Of a stretch of 64,000 nucleotides of DNA, positions 1 to 12,887 are shown one piece after another. The position numbers and the translations under genes were made by a program. The notes beneath the pieces are model-generated. The model ran no database searches. It was not told the DNA's origin and worked only from the letters and a program-made list of their open reading frames with translations. The first letter of the stretch is position 1; each line of letters opens with the position of its first letter. Source of the stretch: Mycobacterium sp. MFM001 (GTDB lineage: Bacteria > Actinomycetota > Actinomycetes > Mycobacteriales > Mycobacteriaceae); NCBI RefSeq assembly GCF_003402475.1, contig NZ_BFAB01000017.1, positions 1 to 64,000 on the forward strand, given 5' to 3'.

Positions 1-4
1 CAAT

Positions 5-36
5 TAAAAAAGGGCACCTTGTGGGTGCCCTTTTTT
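5..36 (-). terminator. Rho-independent terminator of the rRNA operon
   Basis: An 8-bp stem (AGGGCACC at 11-18 with GGTGCCCT at 24-31) with a 5-base loop is flanked by an A run on one side and a T run on the other. It follows the 3' end of 5S rRNA on the minus strand by a few bases. It is symmetrical enough to work in both directions, but its position fits termination of the rRNA transcript. Confidence 0.85.
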
Positions 37-39
37 GTG

Positions 40-158
40 GGTGTTCGGCGGTGTCCTACTTTTCCACCCGGGGTGGGTAGTATCATCGGCGCTGGCAGGC
101 TTAGCTTCCGGGTTCGGGATGGGTCCGGGCGTTTCCCTGCCGCTATGGACCGCCGTAA
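40..158 (-). rRNA. rrf: 5S ribosomal RNA
   Basis: Read on the minus strand, the gene begins TTACGGCGGTCCATAGCGG and ends GGACACCGCCGAACACC, which is the mycobacterial 5S sequence. The two ends pair to form helix I. Its length of about 119 nt fits. It is the last gene of the 16S-23S-5S operon, separated from 23S by about 66 bases without a tRNA. Ends are estimated to within a few bases. Confidence 0.93.
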
Positions 159-224
159 CTCTATTGAATTCTATTCATAGTGTTGTTGGTGGTGGGGTGT
201 GGGGGTTGTGGTGTGGTTGCGTGT

Positions 225-5165
<4,941 letters not shown>

Positions 5166-5432
5166 CCTTCAAAAAAGGCCAATCAGAGAAACCTGACAAA
5201 CAAACAAAAACACCACACCCCAACCACGGGACAGTCAAGGCATGGCAAAAAACAACAACAAACAAAACCACCAAACACACTATTGAGTTCTCAAACAACA
5301 CCCGCATCCCAGCGGCCGCGCAACCAACCCGCGGCGATCGCCGCGAACTGACAGAGCGGACAGGTGGAACATCCTCGAATGCCGAGGTATTCCTCAAGGA
5401 TACCGTCGCGTCGCGGACCCGCCGCAGCGCGA
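5166..5432 (-). other. rRNA operon leader with antitermination region
   Basis: The leader between promoter and 16S contains on the minus strand the segment TTGTTTGAGAACTCAATAGT (about 5277-5297) followed by GTGTTTGGTGG. This is the strongly conserved mycobacterial rRNA leader block interpreted as the boxA-type antitermination region; a related A/T-rich stretch lies between it and the 16S 5' end. No open frame here looks like a gene. Confidence 0.75.
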
Positions 5433-5439
5433 CGACAAC

Positions 5440-5468
5440 AAGTTACGCGAGGGGAAACTGAGAGTCAA
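5440..5468 (-). promoter_or_regulatory. rRNA operon promoter
   Basis: On the minus strand TTGACT (5463-5468) and TAACTT (5440-5445) are separated by exactly 17 bases, a good SigA-type promoter. Transcription would start near 5433. It lies 35 bases downstream of the tyrS stop codon, so the rRNA operon has its own promoter. I saw no second promoter of the same quality between tyrS and 16S. Confidence 0.72.
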
Positions 5469-5503
5469 ATGACCTGCTAGATCCCGAGTTTCGGCTCGCA
5501 GCA

Positions 5504-6775
5504 TCACCCAACGCGCTCGACGCCGGCGATGTTCCGCTTGCCTCGGCGCAGCACCAGCCATCGCCCGTGCAGGAAGTCGGATGGCTGTGGCGCCCAGTCC
5601 TCGTCGCCGATCTTGGTGTTGTTGACCGAGACCCCGCCCTCGGCGATCGTGCGCCGCGCGGCACCCTTGCTCGCACACAGGCCGCTCGCCACCAACAGGT
5701 CGACGATCCCGTCGGGCGCGCCGGACTTGAGCTCCACCACCGGGGTCTCCCGCAATGCGGCGCTCAGCGTGGCCTCGTCCAGTTGCGTCAACTCCCCACG
5801 GCCGAACAGCGCCCGGCTGGCGTGTTCGACGGCTTCCGTGGCCGCGTCCCCGTGCACCAGCGTGGTGAGCTCGCGCGCCAGCCGCCGTTGCGCGGCCCGC
5901 TCCTGCGGCCGCGACGCCGTCGCCTCCTCTAGCTCGGCCAGCTCGTCGGCCGACAGAAAGGTGAACCAGCGCAGGTAGCGGATGACGTCGGCGTCGGCGG
6001 TGTTGACGAAGTACTGGTACCACGCGTACGGCGTAGTCAGCTCGGGATCGAGCCACACGTTGCCGCCGCCGGTGGACTTTCCGAACTTGGTGCCGTCGGC
6101 GGAGGTCACCAGCGGGACCGTCAGCGCATGCACGCCGGCGCCCATCTTCTGGCGTACCAGGCGCACACCGGCGATGATGTTGCCCCACTGATCGGAGCCG
6201 CCGATTTGCAGCACGCAGTTGTGGCGCCGGTACAGCTCGACGTAGTCGTTGGCCTGCAAGAGCATGTAGCTGAATTCGGTGTAGGAGATGCCCTCGCCCT
6301 CAAGCCGGCGCCGGATGGTGTCGCGGTCGAGCATCACGTTGACCGAGAAGTGCTTTCCAACGTCGCGCAGCAACTCGATTGCCGACATGTCGCTGGTCCA
6401 CTCGAGGTTGTTTTCGACGATCGCTCCGGTCGGTGACTCGTCGAAGTCGACGAAGCGTTCCAGCTGACCGCGGATCCGATCGGTCCAGTCCAGGACGGTA
6501 TCGGTGGTATTGAGCACACGTTCCCCGCTCTCACGCGGATCGCCGATCAGACCGGTGGCGCCGCCGGCCAGCACGATCGGCCGATGCCCGGCGCGCTGAA
6601 AGCGGCGCAGCGCCAGCAGCGGCACCAGGTGTCCGGCGTGCAGGCTCGGCGCGGTGGGGTCAAACCCCGCGTACAGCGTGATGGGGCCCTGGGCTGCCGC
6701 GGCGGCCAGCGCGTCGATGTCGGTGGACTGTGCAATCAGCCCGCGCCAGCTCAGCTCGTCGAGGATCGTGCCCAT
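5504..6775 (-). CDS. tyrS: Tyrosine-tRNA ligase
   Basis: This 423-residue class I aminoacyl-tRNA synthetase charges tRNA-Tyr. The HIGH-type signature appears as PTAPSLHAGH near residue 45, and the KMSKS-type loop as KFGKS near residue 230. The last 80 residues form an S4-type RNA-binding domain (GASxxxxRR-like KGAARRTIAEGGVSVN). Length and motif order match bacterial TyrRS. It starts 22 bases after the mpg stop and is probably cotranscribed with mpg. The rRNA operon begins directly downstream, the arrangement called rrnB in fast-growing mycobacteria. Confidence 0.97.
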   Translation of the reverse strand: MGTILDELSWRGLIAQSTDIDALAAAAAQGPITLYAGFDPTAPSLHAGHLVPLLALRRFQRAGHRPIVLAGGATGLIGDPRESGERVLNTTDTVLDWTDRIRGQLERFVDFDESPTGAIVENNLEWTSDMSAIELLRDVGKHFSVNVMLDRDTIRRRLEGEGISYTEFSYMLLQANDYVELYRRHNCVLQIGGSDQWGNIIAGVRLVRQKMGAGVHALTVPLVTSADGTKFGKSTGGGNVWLDPELTTPYAWYQYFVNTADADVIRYLRWFTFLSADELAELEEATASRPQERAAQRRLARELTTLVHGDAATEAVEHASRALFGRGELTQLDEATLSAALRETPVVELKSGAPDGIVDLLVASGLCASKGAARRTIAEGGVSVNNTKIGDEDWAPQPSDFLHGRWLVLRRGKRNIAGVERVG

Positions 6776-6797
6776 AGCTAGATCTTCTCCGATCTGC

Positions 6798-7409
6798 CTA
6801 GTCGCTGGCCCCTGGGGCGGGCGCTCGAGGGCTGCGCCGATAGGCGGAGACCTCCGGTCGGCCCTGCAGCCATAGTCGCCAAGGCCGGTCGGCCGCGACG
6901 CTGATGCCCACCCGCGGACCGGAAATCGCGGTAAGAGTGTCGTTCAGCTTGAGCCGCACCGGGCTGTCCGGGTCGAACAGGTCGACGCCGTTGTCGTCCA
7001 TCGTGATTCCCAACGCCGAGCACAGGTTCCCCGGCCCCCGGGCCAGCGCGACGGTGCGGATCGCGTTGCCGCGCCGGGACCGGGCGACGTCGGTGCCGCT
7101 TTCGATGGCGCCGGCGCGCAGCAGGACGGCGGCGGCTGTGCCGTCGGGACCGCAGGCGACGTTGGCGCAGACGTGAATGCCGTGGCTGCGGTAGGTGTAG
7201 AGCCGCCCGGCGGGTCCGAACATCACCGCGTTACGGCCGCTGATCCCGCGATATGAATGCGCCGCAGCGTCCGGCCATGGGCCGTCCGGAACCCCGCCGT
7301 AGGCCTCGACCTCGACGATCGTCGCGCTAACACCACGGCCGGTCAGAGTTGCGCCCAGCAGCCGCCGGGCGGCCGACAACGGATCGCCGGCAAGTTCGTC
7401 AGCGCTCAC
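6798..7409 (-). CDS. mpg: 3-methyladenine DNA glycosylase (AAG/MPG family)
   Basis: This 203-residue protein belongs to the mammalian-type alkyladenine DNA glycosylases that remove alkylated purines in base excision repair. The family core is visible: VEVEAYGGVPDGPWPDAAAHSYRG-type segment near residue 35, then GRLYTYRSHGIHVCAN, and RGPGNLCSALGI. An upstream in-frame ATG at 7481 exists, but the GTG at 7409 gives VSADELAGDP at the N-terminus and the same length as M. tuberculosis Rv1688, so I chose it. The upstream segment would also overlap the divergent ABC promoter. tyrS follows 22 bases later. Confidence 0.93.
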   Translation of the reverse strand: MSADELAGDPLSAARRLLGATLTGRGVSATIVEVEAYGGVPDGPWPDAAAHSYRGISGRNAVMFGPAGRLYTYRSHGIHVCANVACGPDGTAAAVLLRAGAIESGTDVARSRRGNAIRTVALARGPGNLCSALGITMDDNGVDLFDPDSPVRLKLNDTLTAISGPRVGISVAADRPWRLWLQGRPEVSAYRRSPRAPAPGASD

Positions 7410-7430
7410 CGGACAGATTCTGCCTGCCCC

Positions 7431-7461
7431 TTGACAGCGAAGCCGCAAAGGCGGATATTCA
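7431..7461 (+). promoter_or_regulatory. Promoter of the ABC exporter operon (leaderless type)
   Basis: TTGACA at 7431-7436 is followed by TATTCA at 7456-7461 (19-base spacer; GATATT at 7454-7459 gives 17). The first ATG lies at 7466 and a second at 7469, only a few bases from the -10 element, and there is no Shine-Dalgarno sequence. This indicates a leaderless transcript. The region is shared with the divergent mpg gene. Confidence 0.55.
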
Positions 7462-7465
7462 TCGC

Positions 7466-8230
7466 ATGATGACTTCATCAAGCGATGAATTACTTGCGCG
7501 GGGCGCCGACGCGGCCATCCACATCGATCATCTGCGCGTGATTCGTGGGAAACGCCCTGCGCTGCATGACTTCTCGGTGCAAATCGCTCGCGGCACCATC
7601 ACAGGGCTGTTAGGACCGTCCGGTTGCGGTAAGACGACACTCATCCGCTGCATCGTCGGCACCCAGATCGTCGCGGCCGGCAATGTCACGGTGCTGGGTC
7701 ATCCCGCCGGTTCGGCGTCGCTGCGCCGGCGCGTCGGATACATGCCGCAGGACCCGACGATCTACAACGACCTGCGGGTCGTCGACAACGTCCGCTACTT
7801 CGCGTCGCTGTACGGTTTCGACGCCGCGGCCGCCGACGCCGCGATCGAGCGGGTGGGGCTGACCGATCACAGCACCGCCTACTGCGGAAACCTGTCCGGC
7901 GGTCAGCGCACCCGGGCCTCGCTGGCGTGTGCGCTGGTCTGCCGGCCCGAGCTGCTGGTGCTCGACGAGCCGACCGTCGGCCTGGATCCGGTGCTGCGGG
8001 TGGATCTGTGGGAGCAGTTCCACGACCTCGCCAGCGGCGGGACCACGCTGCTGGTCTCCAGTCATGTGATGGATGAAGCCGACCACTGCGATGACCTGTT
8101 GCTGATGCGCGACGGTCATTTGGTCGCCCACACCACCCCGACCCAACTACGAGAGGACACCGGATGCACGGGACTAGAGGAAGCGTTTCTGTCCATCATC
8201 AAACGCAGCACCGCGCGCCAAGCCGGTTAG
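7466..8230 (+). CDS. ABC transporter ATP-binding protein (Rv1687c-like)
   Basis: This 254-residue protein is the ATPase of an ABC-2 type exporter. Walker A is GPSGCGKTT near residue 52, the Q-loop is YMPQD, the signature is LSGGQRTR, and Walker B is LLVLDEPTVGLD, followed by the H-loop SSHVMDEADHCDD. I start at ATG 7466 rather than at the upstream in-frame ATG 7349, because the earlier part is the antisense of mpg and a promoter sits between. Its 3' end overlaps the permease gene by 67 bases, so the two are translationally coupled. The substrate is unknown; a neighbouring TetR gene suggests a drug or lipid exporter. Confidence 0.93.
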   Translation: MMTSSSDELLARGADAAIHIDHLRVIRGKRPALHDFSVQIARGTITGLLGPSGCGKTTLIRCIVGTQIVAAGNVTVLGHPAGSASLRRRVGYMPQDPTIYNDLRVVDNVRYFASLYGFDAAAADAAIERVGLTDHSTAYCGNLSGGQRTRASLACALVCRPELLVLDEPTVGLDPVLRVDLWEQFHDLASGGTTLLVSSHVMDEADHCDDLLLMRDGHLVAHTTPTQLREDTGCTGLEEAFLSIIKRSTARQAG

Positions 8231-8982
8231 GGCTCCGGGCGTATACGGCAACCACTGCGCGGATCCTGCGGCAGTTGGCCGCCGACCGACGCAGCGTCGC
8301 GATGATCGTGCTGGTGCCGATCCTGGTCATCACGCTGATGTACTTCATGTTCGAGAATGCCCCGCACCGCCCGGGCACGCCGTCGCCGTTCAACAACGCC
8401 TGCCTGATCCTGCTGGGGCTGTTCCCGCTGTTTTTGATGTTCATCATCACGTCGATCACGATGCAGCGCGAACGGGCCTCCGGAACGCTGGAGCGGATTC
8501 TCACCACTCCGCTGCGCCGGCTCGACCTGTTGATGGCCTACGGCACCGCGTTCTCGACAGCTGCTGCGGCGCAAGCGATTCTGGCCTGTATCGTCTCGTT
8601 CTGGTTCCTCGGGTTCGACACAGCCGGCAGCCCGATGTGGGTGTTCGTGATCGCGATCGTCAATGCCGTGCTCGGTGTCGGGCTGGGCCTGTTGTGTAGC
8701 GCCTTCGCGCGCACGGAGTTTCAGGCTGTGCAGTTCATCCCGTTGGTGATGGTGCCGCAGCTGTTGCTGGCCGGGATCATTGTCCCGCGGGGGCTGATGG
8801 CGACCTGGCTGCAATGGATCAGCAATGTCCTGCCCGCCAGCTACGCGCTCGAGGCGCTGCAGCAGGTGGGCGCTCATCCGGAGCTGACCTGGATTGCGGT
8901 GCGCGACATCATCGTGGTGCTGGGTTTCGCGATAGCCGCGCTGTGCCTGGCCGCAGCCACACTGCGCCGACGGACGCCGTAA
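8164..8982 (+). CDS. ABC-2 type transporter permease (Rv1686c-like)
   Basis: This 272-residue membrane protein is the permease partner of the ATPase at 7466. It shows about six hydrophobic segments, starting with VAMIVLVPILVITLMYFMF near residue 45. The ABC-2 family hallmark RERASGTLERILTTPLRRLDLL follows the second segment. The ATG at 8164 lies inside the ATPase gene, and the first 25 residues are low in hydrophobicity and may not all be translated. No better start was visible downstream. The TetR gene begins 4 bases after the stop. Confidence 0.9.
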   Translation: MHGTRGSVSVHHQTQHRAPSRLGLRAYTATTARILRQLAADRRSVAMIVLVPILVITLMYFMFENAPHRPGTPSPFNNACLILLGLFPLFLMFIITSITMQRERASGTLERILTTPLRRLDLLMAYGTAFSTAAAAQAILACIVSFWFLGFDTAGSPMWVFVIAIVNAVLGVGLGLLCSAFARTEFQAVQFIPLVMVPQLLLAGIIVPRGLMATWLQWISNVLPASYALEALQQVGAHPELTWIAVRDIIVVLGFAIAALCLAAATLRRRTP

Positions 8983-8986
8983 TCCG

Positions 8987-9592
8987 GTGGCCAATCGCCG
9001 TGGGCGCCCCCCGGGCACCTCCGACACCCGCAACCGGATCTTGAAGAGCGCCCGGGAGTTGTTCGCGCGTAACGGGATTCACAAAACCTCGATCCGCGCG
9101 GTGGCTGCGGCGGCCGGGGTGGATTCCGCACTGGTGCACCACTACTACGGCACCAAGGAGCAGCTCTTCGCCGCCGCGGTACACATCCCGATCGACCCGA
9201 TGGACATCATCGGGCCGCTGCGCGAAGTTCCTGTCGACGAACTCGGTTACAGGCTCCCGTCAACGCTGTTGGCGCTGTGGGACTCCGAGATCGGCGCAGC
9301 ATTCATCGCAGAGCTGCGGTCAATCCTCGCCGGCTCGGAGGTGAGCCTGTTTCGCTCGTTCATCCAGGAGGTCATCGCGGTCGAGGTGGGTTCCCGCGTC
9401 GACAATCCGCCGGGAAGCGGGACCATCCGCATCCAGTTTGTCGCCTCGCAGCTGGTGGGCGTGGTGATGGCGCGTTACATCCTGGAGCTGGAGCCGTTCA
9501 AATCACTGCCGGCTCAACAGATTGCCGAAACCATCGGCCCCAACCTGCAGCGCTATCTCACCGGGGATCTGCCGAATTTGCCCGCGCCATGA
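8987..9592 (+). CDS. TetR-family transcriptional regulator (Rv1685c-like)
   Basis: This 201-residue regulator begins with GTG. Its N-terminal helix-turn-helix reads RNRILKSARELFARNG, then TSIRAVAAAAGVDSALVHHYYGTKEQLF, the classical TetR pattern. The C-terminal two thirds is the usual variable ligand and dimer domain. It follows the exporter genes by 4 bases in the same direction and most likely represses that operon. The operator was not identified with certainty. The last 35 bases overlap the convergent Trm112-like gene. Confidence 0.9.
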   Translation: MANRRGRPPGTSDTRNRILKSARELFARNGIHKTSIRAVAAAAGVDSALVHHYYGTKEQLFAAAVHIPIDPMDIIGPLREVPVDELGYRLPSTLLALWDSEIGAAFIAELRSILAGSEVSLFRSFIQEVIAVEVGSRVDNPPGSGTIRIQFVASQLVGVVMARYILELEPFKSLPAQQIAETIGPNLQRYLTGDLPNLPAP

Positions 9593-9770
9593 GCCGGTCG
9601 TGTTCGTCGTCGCTCACGTCGGCTGCCTCGTCGATCAGCAGTACCGGGATGCCGTCCTCGATCCGGTAGGCGCGCCGCAGTCGCGGGTTGTAGAGCGTGT
9701 CGTCGATGAGCAGCAGCGGGCCGCGGTCGGCGGGGCACACCAGGATGCTCAGCAGTGCGTCGTCAATCAC
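9558..9770 (-). CDS. Trm112/YcaR-family small protein (Rv1684-like)
   Basis: This 70-residue protein has the Trm112-like pattern LLSILVCPADRGPLLLID, then LYNPRLRRAYRIEDGIPVLLIDEA. In other organisms Trm112 activates methyltransferases, while the function of the short bacterial members is unsettled. Only one cysteine of a possible zinc site is present. It lies downstream of the large hydrolase/adenylate-former gene on the same strand, separated by a MIRU-type repeat, and its 3' end overlaps the convergent tetR gene by 35 bases. Confidence 0.85.
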   Translation of the reverse strand: MIDDALLSILVCPADRGPLLLIDDTLYNPRLRRAYRIEDGIPVLLIDEAADVSDDEHDRLMARANSADPR

Positions 9771-9819
9771 TAGCGCCGTTCCTCCGCATCGCTTTGCTCT
9801 GCATCGTCGCCGGCGCGAA
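9771..9819 (-). repeat. MIRU-type interspersed repeat
   Basis: The segment contains TCCTCCGCATCGCTTTGCTC and GCATCGTCGCCGGCG. These match the mycobacterial interspersed repetitive unit (core CCTCCTCATCGC..CGCTCTGCATCGTCGCCGGC) as I recall it. It fills the gap between the stop of the gene at 9820 and the start of the gene at 9770. This is the classical MIRU location between cotranscribed genes. Two further copies lie at 20763 and 30572. Confidence 0.75.
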
Positions 9820-12792
9820 TCATGCGTGGGTACCGGCGAGTTCGGTCCGCACCGACGAGGTCAGCCGCCGGAACTGGTTACTGGACGTGTCGAAATACCA
9901 GGAATGCCGCCCCGGCTTAGGAATTCCGGCCGCGCGCAGCGTGCTGATCGTGGGGCGGTAGGTGGCGCTCAGTGTCATCTCGGGGACGACGTGCACGATG
10001 TCGGGGCCCAGCCCGAACGGCATGCCCGCCACCGCTTCTGTCAGATCGGCGGCCGTGATGGTCGCGCCGGGCCGCAGTGTCACGGCCGACACGGCGACCT
10101 GCTGGCCGCGCACCGACACACCGTAGGTCACCGCCAGGTCGACGCCAGTGATCTGGCCGAGCGCGTCGGTGATCGGTTCGCAGTAGACCATGCCCCGCGC
10201 GCTACGAATCATCGAGCCACGCCGGCCCAGCAGCCAGTAGTCGCCGTCGCCGTCGCAGCGGAACAGGTACTCGGTGGAGATCCACGTGTCGGCGGGCGCG
10301 AAGACCCCGCGCTTGACCGACGCGGTGGGATCGATCGGTCCGCGCGGTTGCGCCAGCAGCACGCCGGGCTCGCCGGTCTCCGCGACTTTGACGAAACCTT
10401 CGTCGTTCTCGAGGATCAGGTCGTGGTCGGCGTCGTACGCGCCCAGTTCGACGCGGCTGGCACCGGGCAGCGGCCGGCCCTTGCTGCCGATCTTGGCGCC
10501 GGACACGTTCGCCAGCACCGCTTGCCCGTCGGTGGTGGCGAAGAATTCGACGACGTGTGCAGGCGCGAACACGTCGACGACGCGCTGCCACAATCCGGTC
10601 GGCATGCCGGACCCGATGAACAGCCGCACCGGGTGGTTGCCGTGCAGCACGAAGCCCGGGTCGTCGATGACATCGCGCAGCATGGCCCACGTGTAGGACA
10701 CCACGGTGACGCCGTACTGGTGCACTTCGGCGACGAACCGGTCCGCGCGCAAACCGCGTGACAGCGCAATGCGGGTGCCGCCGACCACCGCGCCACCCAG
10801 GCTGACCAATAGACCCGACTCGTGGTGCAGCGGCGTCAGGCAGTACACGGTGTCGCTGCGACCGAGCGCGGCCGTCGAGGCGGTACCGAACGCCGACAAC
10901 GCCCAGCGGTAGTTGGTGATCTGCTTGGCGACCAGCTCGCCGTCGGCCGAGCTGAACGCGATGAACGCCAAGTCCCGTGCCAGTCCCGGGTTGGGCCGAT
11001 ACCAGCCGGGCAGCTCGACCGCGTCCGGGTCGATCTTTTCCATGTCGATGACGCCGGCGTCGTCGGGCAGATGCAGATCGCGGGCCTCGCCGCCGCCGAG
11101 AACCAGGATCTGGCCGGGCAATTGGCGGGCGGTCTCCAAGTTGGTGGGGTCGGTGATGATTTCGGTGACGCCGCCGATGCGCACCGCTGCGGCGAGGTCG
11201 GCGTCGGGCCCCATCAGCACCGCGACCGCGCCCAGCCGGGACAGCGCGGCGATGGCCACCAGCGCGCTGGGCCGGGTCTCCATCAGCACGCCGACGTGCT
11301 CGCCCTGCCGAACGCCGACCTCGATCAGTCCGCGAACGACGTTGTCGATGCGCCGGTTCACCGCCTCGTAGGTGTGCACGCGCCCGTCGAACAACAGGAA
11401 TTCGCCCTGTGGCGCGTCGTGCGCCTGCTCGCCGATGATCCTGCCCAGCGAGATCCGGGTGTGGTCGTTGATCTGACCCAACCTGGCCAATCGGGGCAAC
11501 GTCCGGACAGTCTCGACGGCCAGCGTGCGCACCGACTTGTTGGCCGCCACCACCGCGTCGGCCGCGCCGCGGGCAACGGCCAGCGCCACCTCGGAGGCCT
11601 CACCGATGCCGTGCGCCACCCGGGAGCTGAATGCGACACCGCTGTCGGTGCGTTCGACCGGTTGGTCGGCCATCGGCACGATGCCGTCCGGTTTGCTGCC
11701 GTGCCCGGAGATCCACTGCACCCATTCCGCGACGGTCGGCCAAGACTGTTGCGCCGCTTTGGAACCGACGACCAAGCCGAAGTGGCCTGCCCGCAGCGTG
11801 TACTCGTACACGTCGGCGTTGGGCGCCGCACGCCGGATGCCGCGGACCGCGGGTGGTTGCCCGATGTCGTCGACTTCACCGACGAAAGCCAGTACGGGAC
11901 AGGTGATGTCGGTCAACGTCACCAGTTGCCCGTTGATCGCGAAACCGCCGGTCATCATCCGGTTGTGGGCGATGAACTGCTTGAGCAATTCCGACACCGC
12001 AGGACCGGACCAGGCGATCCAGCCTTCGGACTCCAAGAATCTGCGCTGCGCTTCCCGCGGAAGCAACGCCTCACGATCGTGCAGCTGGCGCACGAAGTCC
12101 AGCCGCGCCTTGGCCGTCTTGAGCGGATCCATCATCTGAAAACCCATGCGCGCCAACCAACTTGGAATATCCAGCCGGTTGAACACATGGTCGGCCATGA
12201 AATTGGCGGTAGCCTGGGCAAGGTTGGGCGGAACCCCCATCGGCAGCGCGGCCAGGGTGTCCACCGGCGAACCGAAAGCCACGATGCTGGCAATGTTTTT
12301 GGAACGCCGATATCCGGCCGCCTGGTAGCAGAACATGCCGCCTTGCGAATAGCCGACGAGGTGCACGTCCTGGCCGGTGCTCTCCACCGCGGTGTCGATG
12401 GCCTCGGACAGCGCGACGATGTGGTCGGCAAGGTTGCGGCGCATGCCGCCTTCGACCTTGTCCGGTGAGCCGAAGTCGATCACCCAAGGATCCAGTCCGG
12501 CACTGTGCAGAATGCCGACCGCGCCCTCGGCCCGGGTGACGTCCCACATGTTCGCCGACATCATCATTGGGTGCACCAGCAACACCGGCGGGCCCGCCGG
12601 CGGTTGACCGGGCCGGTTGTCGGGCGGGAAGTACCGCCGAAGCTTGTACATCGGAACGCTTTCGACAACCTGGAACGGCGACGGAACCGTCCCGGTCTCC
12701 AGGCCGCCGAGTCGCAGAACCTCAAGGCCGTTCTGCGCCGTCGCCATGAGACGCTCGACCGGTCGCGTGACCGCGGAAATATTCAGATCCAC
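9820..12792 (-). CDS. Two-domain protein: alpha/beta hydrolase plus degenerate acyl-CoA synthetase (Rv1683-like)
   Basis: This protein of about 990 residues has an N-terminal PhaC/lipase-type alpha/beta hydrolase with nucleophile motif GYSQGG (Ser near 149), the acid in GEVDDIG and the histidine in RAGHFG. The second half is an AMP-binding fold recognisable from SGMPTG, FFATTDGQ and the DTWISTEY region. The ATP-binding loop, normally YTSGTTGxPKG, reads FSSADGELVAK, and the C-terminal catalytic lysine motif is replaced by SATYRPT. The family has been linked to triacylglycerol metabolism. I chose GTG 12792 because AGGGGAG precedes it; ATG 12831 is an alternative. It is transcribed towards the Trm112-like gene. 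Confidence 0.88.
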   Translation of the reverse strand: MDLNISAVTRPVERLMATAQNGLEVLRLGGLETGTVPSPFQVVESVPMYKLRRYFPPDNRPGQPPAGPPVLLVHPMMMSANMWDVTRAEGAVGILHSAGLDPWVIDFGSPDKVEGGMRRNLADHIVALSEAIDTAVESTGQDVHLVGYSQGGMFCYQAAGYRRSKNIASIVAFGSPVDTLAALPMGVPPNLAQATANFMADHVFNRLDIPSWLARMGFQMMDPLKTAKARLDFVRQLHDREALLPREAQRRFLESEGWIAWSGPAVSELLKQFIAHNRMMTGGFAINGQLVTLTDITCPVLAFVGEVDDIGQPPAVRGIRRAAPNADVYEYTLRAGHFGLVVGSKAAQQSWPTVAEWVQWISGHGSKPDGIVPMADQPVERTDSGVAFSSRVAHGIGEASEVALAVARGAADAVVAANKSVRTLAVETVRTLPRLARLGQINDHTRISLGRIIGEQAHDAPQGEFLLFDGRVHTYEAVNRRIDNVVRGLIEVGVRQGEHVGVLMETRPSALVAIAALSRLGAVAVLMGPDADLAAAVRIGGVTEIITDPTNLETARQLPGQILVLGGGEARDLHLPDDAGVIDMEKIDPDAVELPGWYRPNPGLARDLAFIAFSSADGELVAKQITNYRWALSAFGTASTAALGRSDTVYCLTPLHHESGLLVSLGGAVVGGTRIALSRGLRADRFVAEVHQYGVTVVSYTWAMLRDVIDDPGFVLHGNHPVRLFIGSGMPTGLWQRVVDVFAPAHVVEFFATTDGQAVLANVSGAKIGSKGRPLPGASRVELGAYDADHDLILENDEGFVKVAETGEPGVLLAQPRGPIDPTASVKRGVFAPADTWISTEYLFRCDGDGDYWLLGRRGSMIRSARGMVYCEPITDALGQITGVDLAVTYGVSVRGQQVAVSAVTLRPGATITAADLTEAVAGMPFGLGPDIVHVVPEMTLSATYRPTISTLRAAGIPKPGRHSWYFDTSSNQFRRLTSSVRTELAGTHA

Positions 12793-12850
12793 CGCTCTCC
12801 CCTGACTGACCTGCACATTCTGGCACATCATGGCGACCGGGCCGATGGCT

Positions 12851-12880
12851 TTGGCCAGCGTACAAGCACGCCGCTAGTCT
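12851..12880 (+). promoter_or_regulatory. Leaderless promoter of the ABC-F gene
   Basis: TTGGCC (12851-12856) and TAGTCT (12875-12880) are spaced by 18 bases. The GTG start of the ABC-F gene follows 7 bases after the -10 element, where transcription itself should begin. No Shine-Dalgarno sequence fits in between. Confidence 0.55.
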
Positions 12881-12887
12881 CGGCCCG

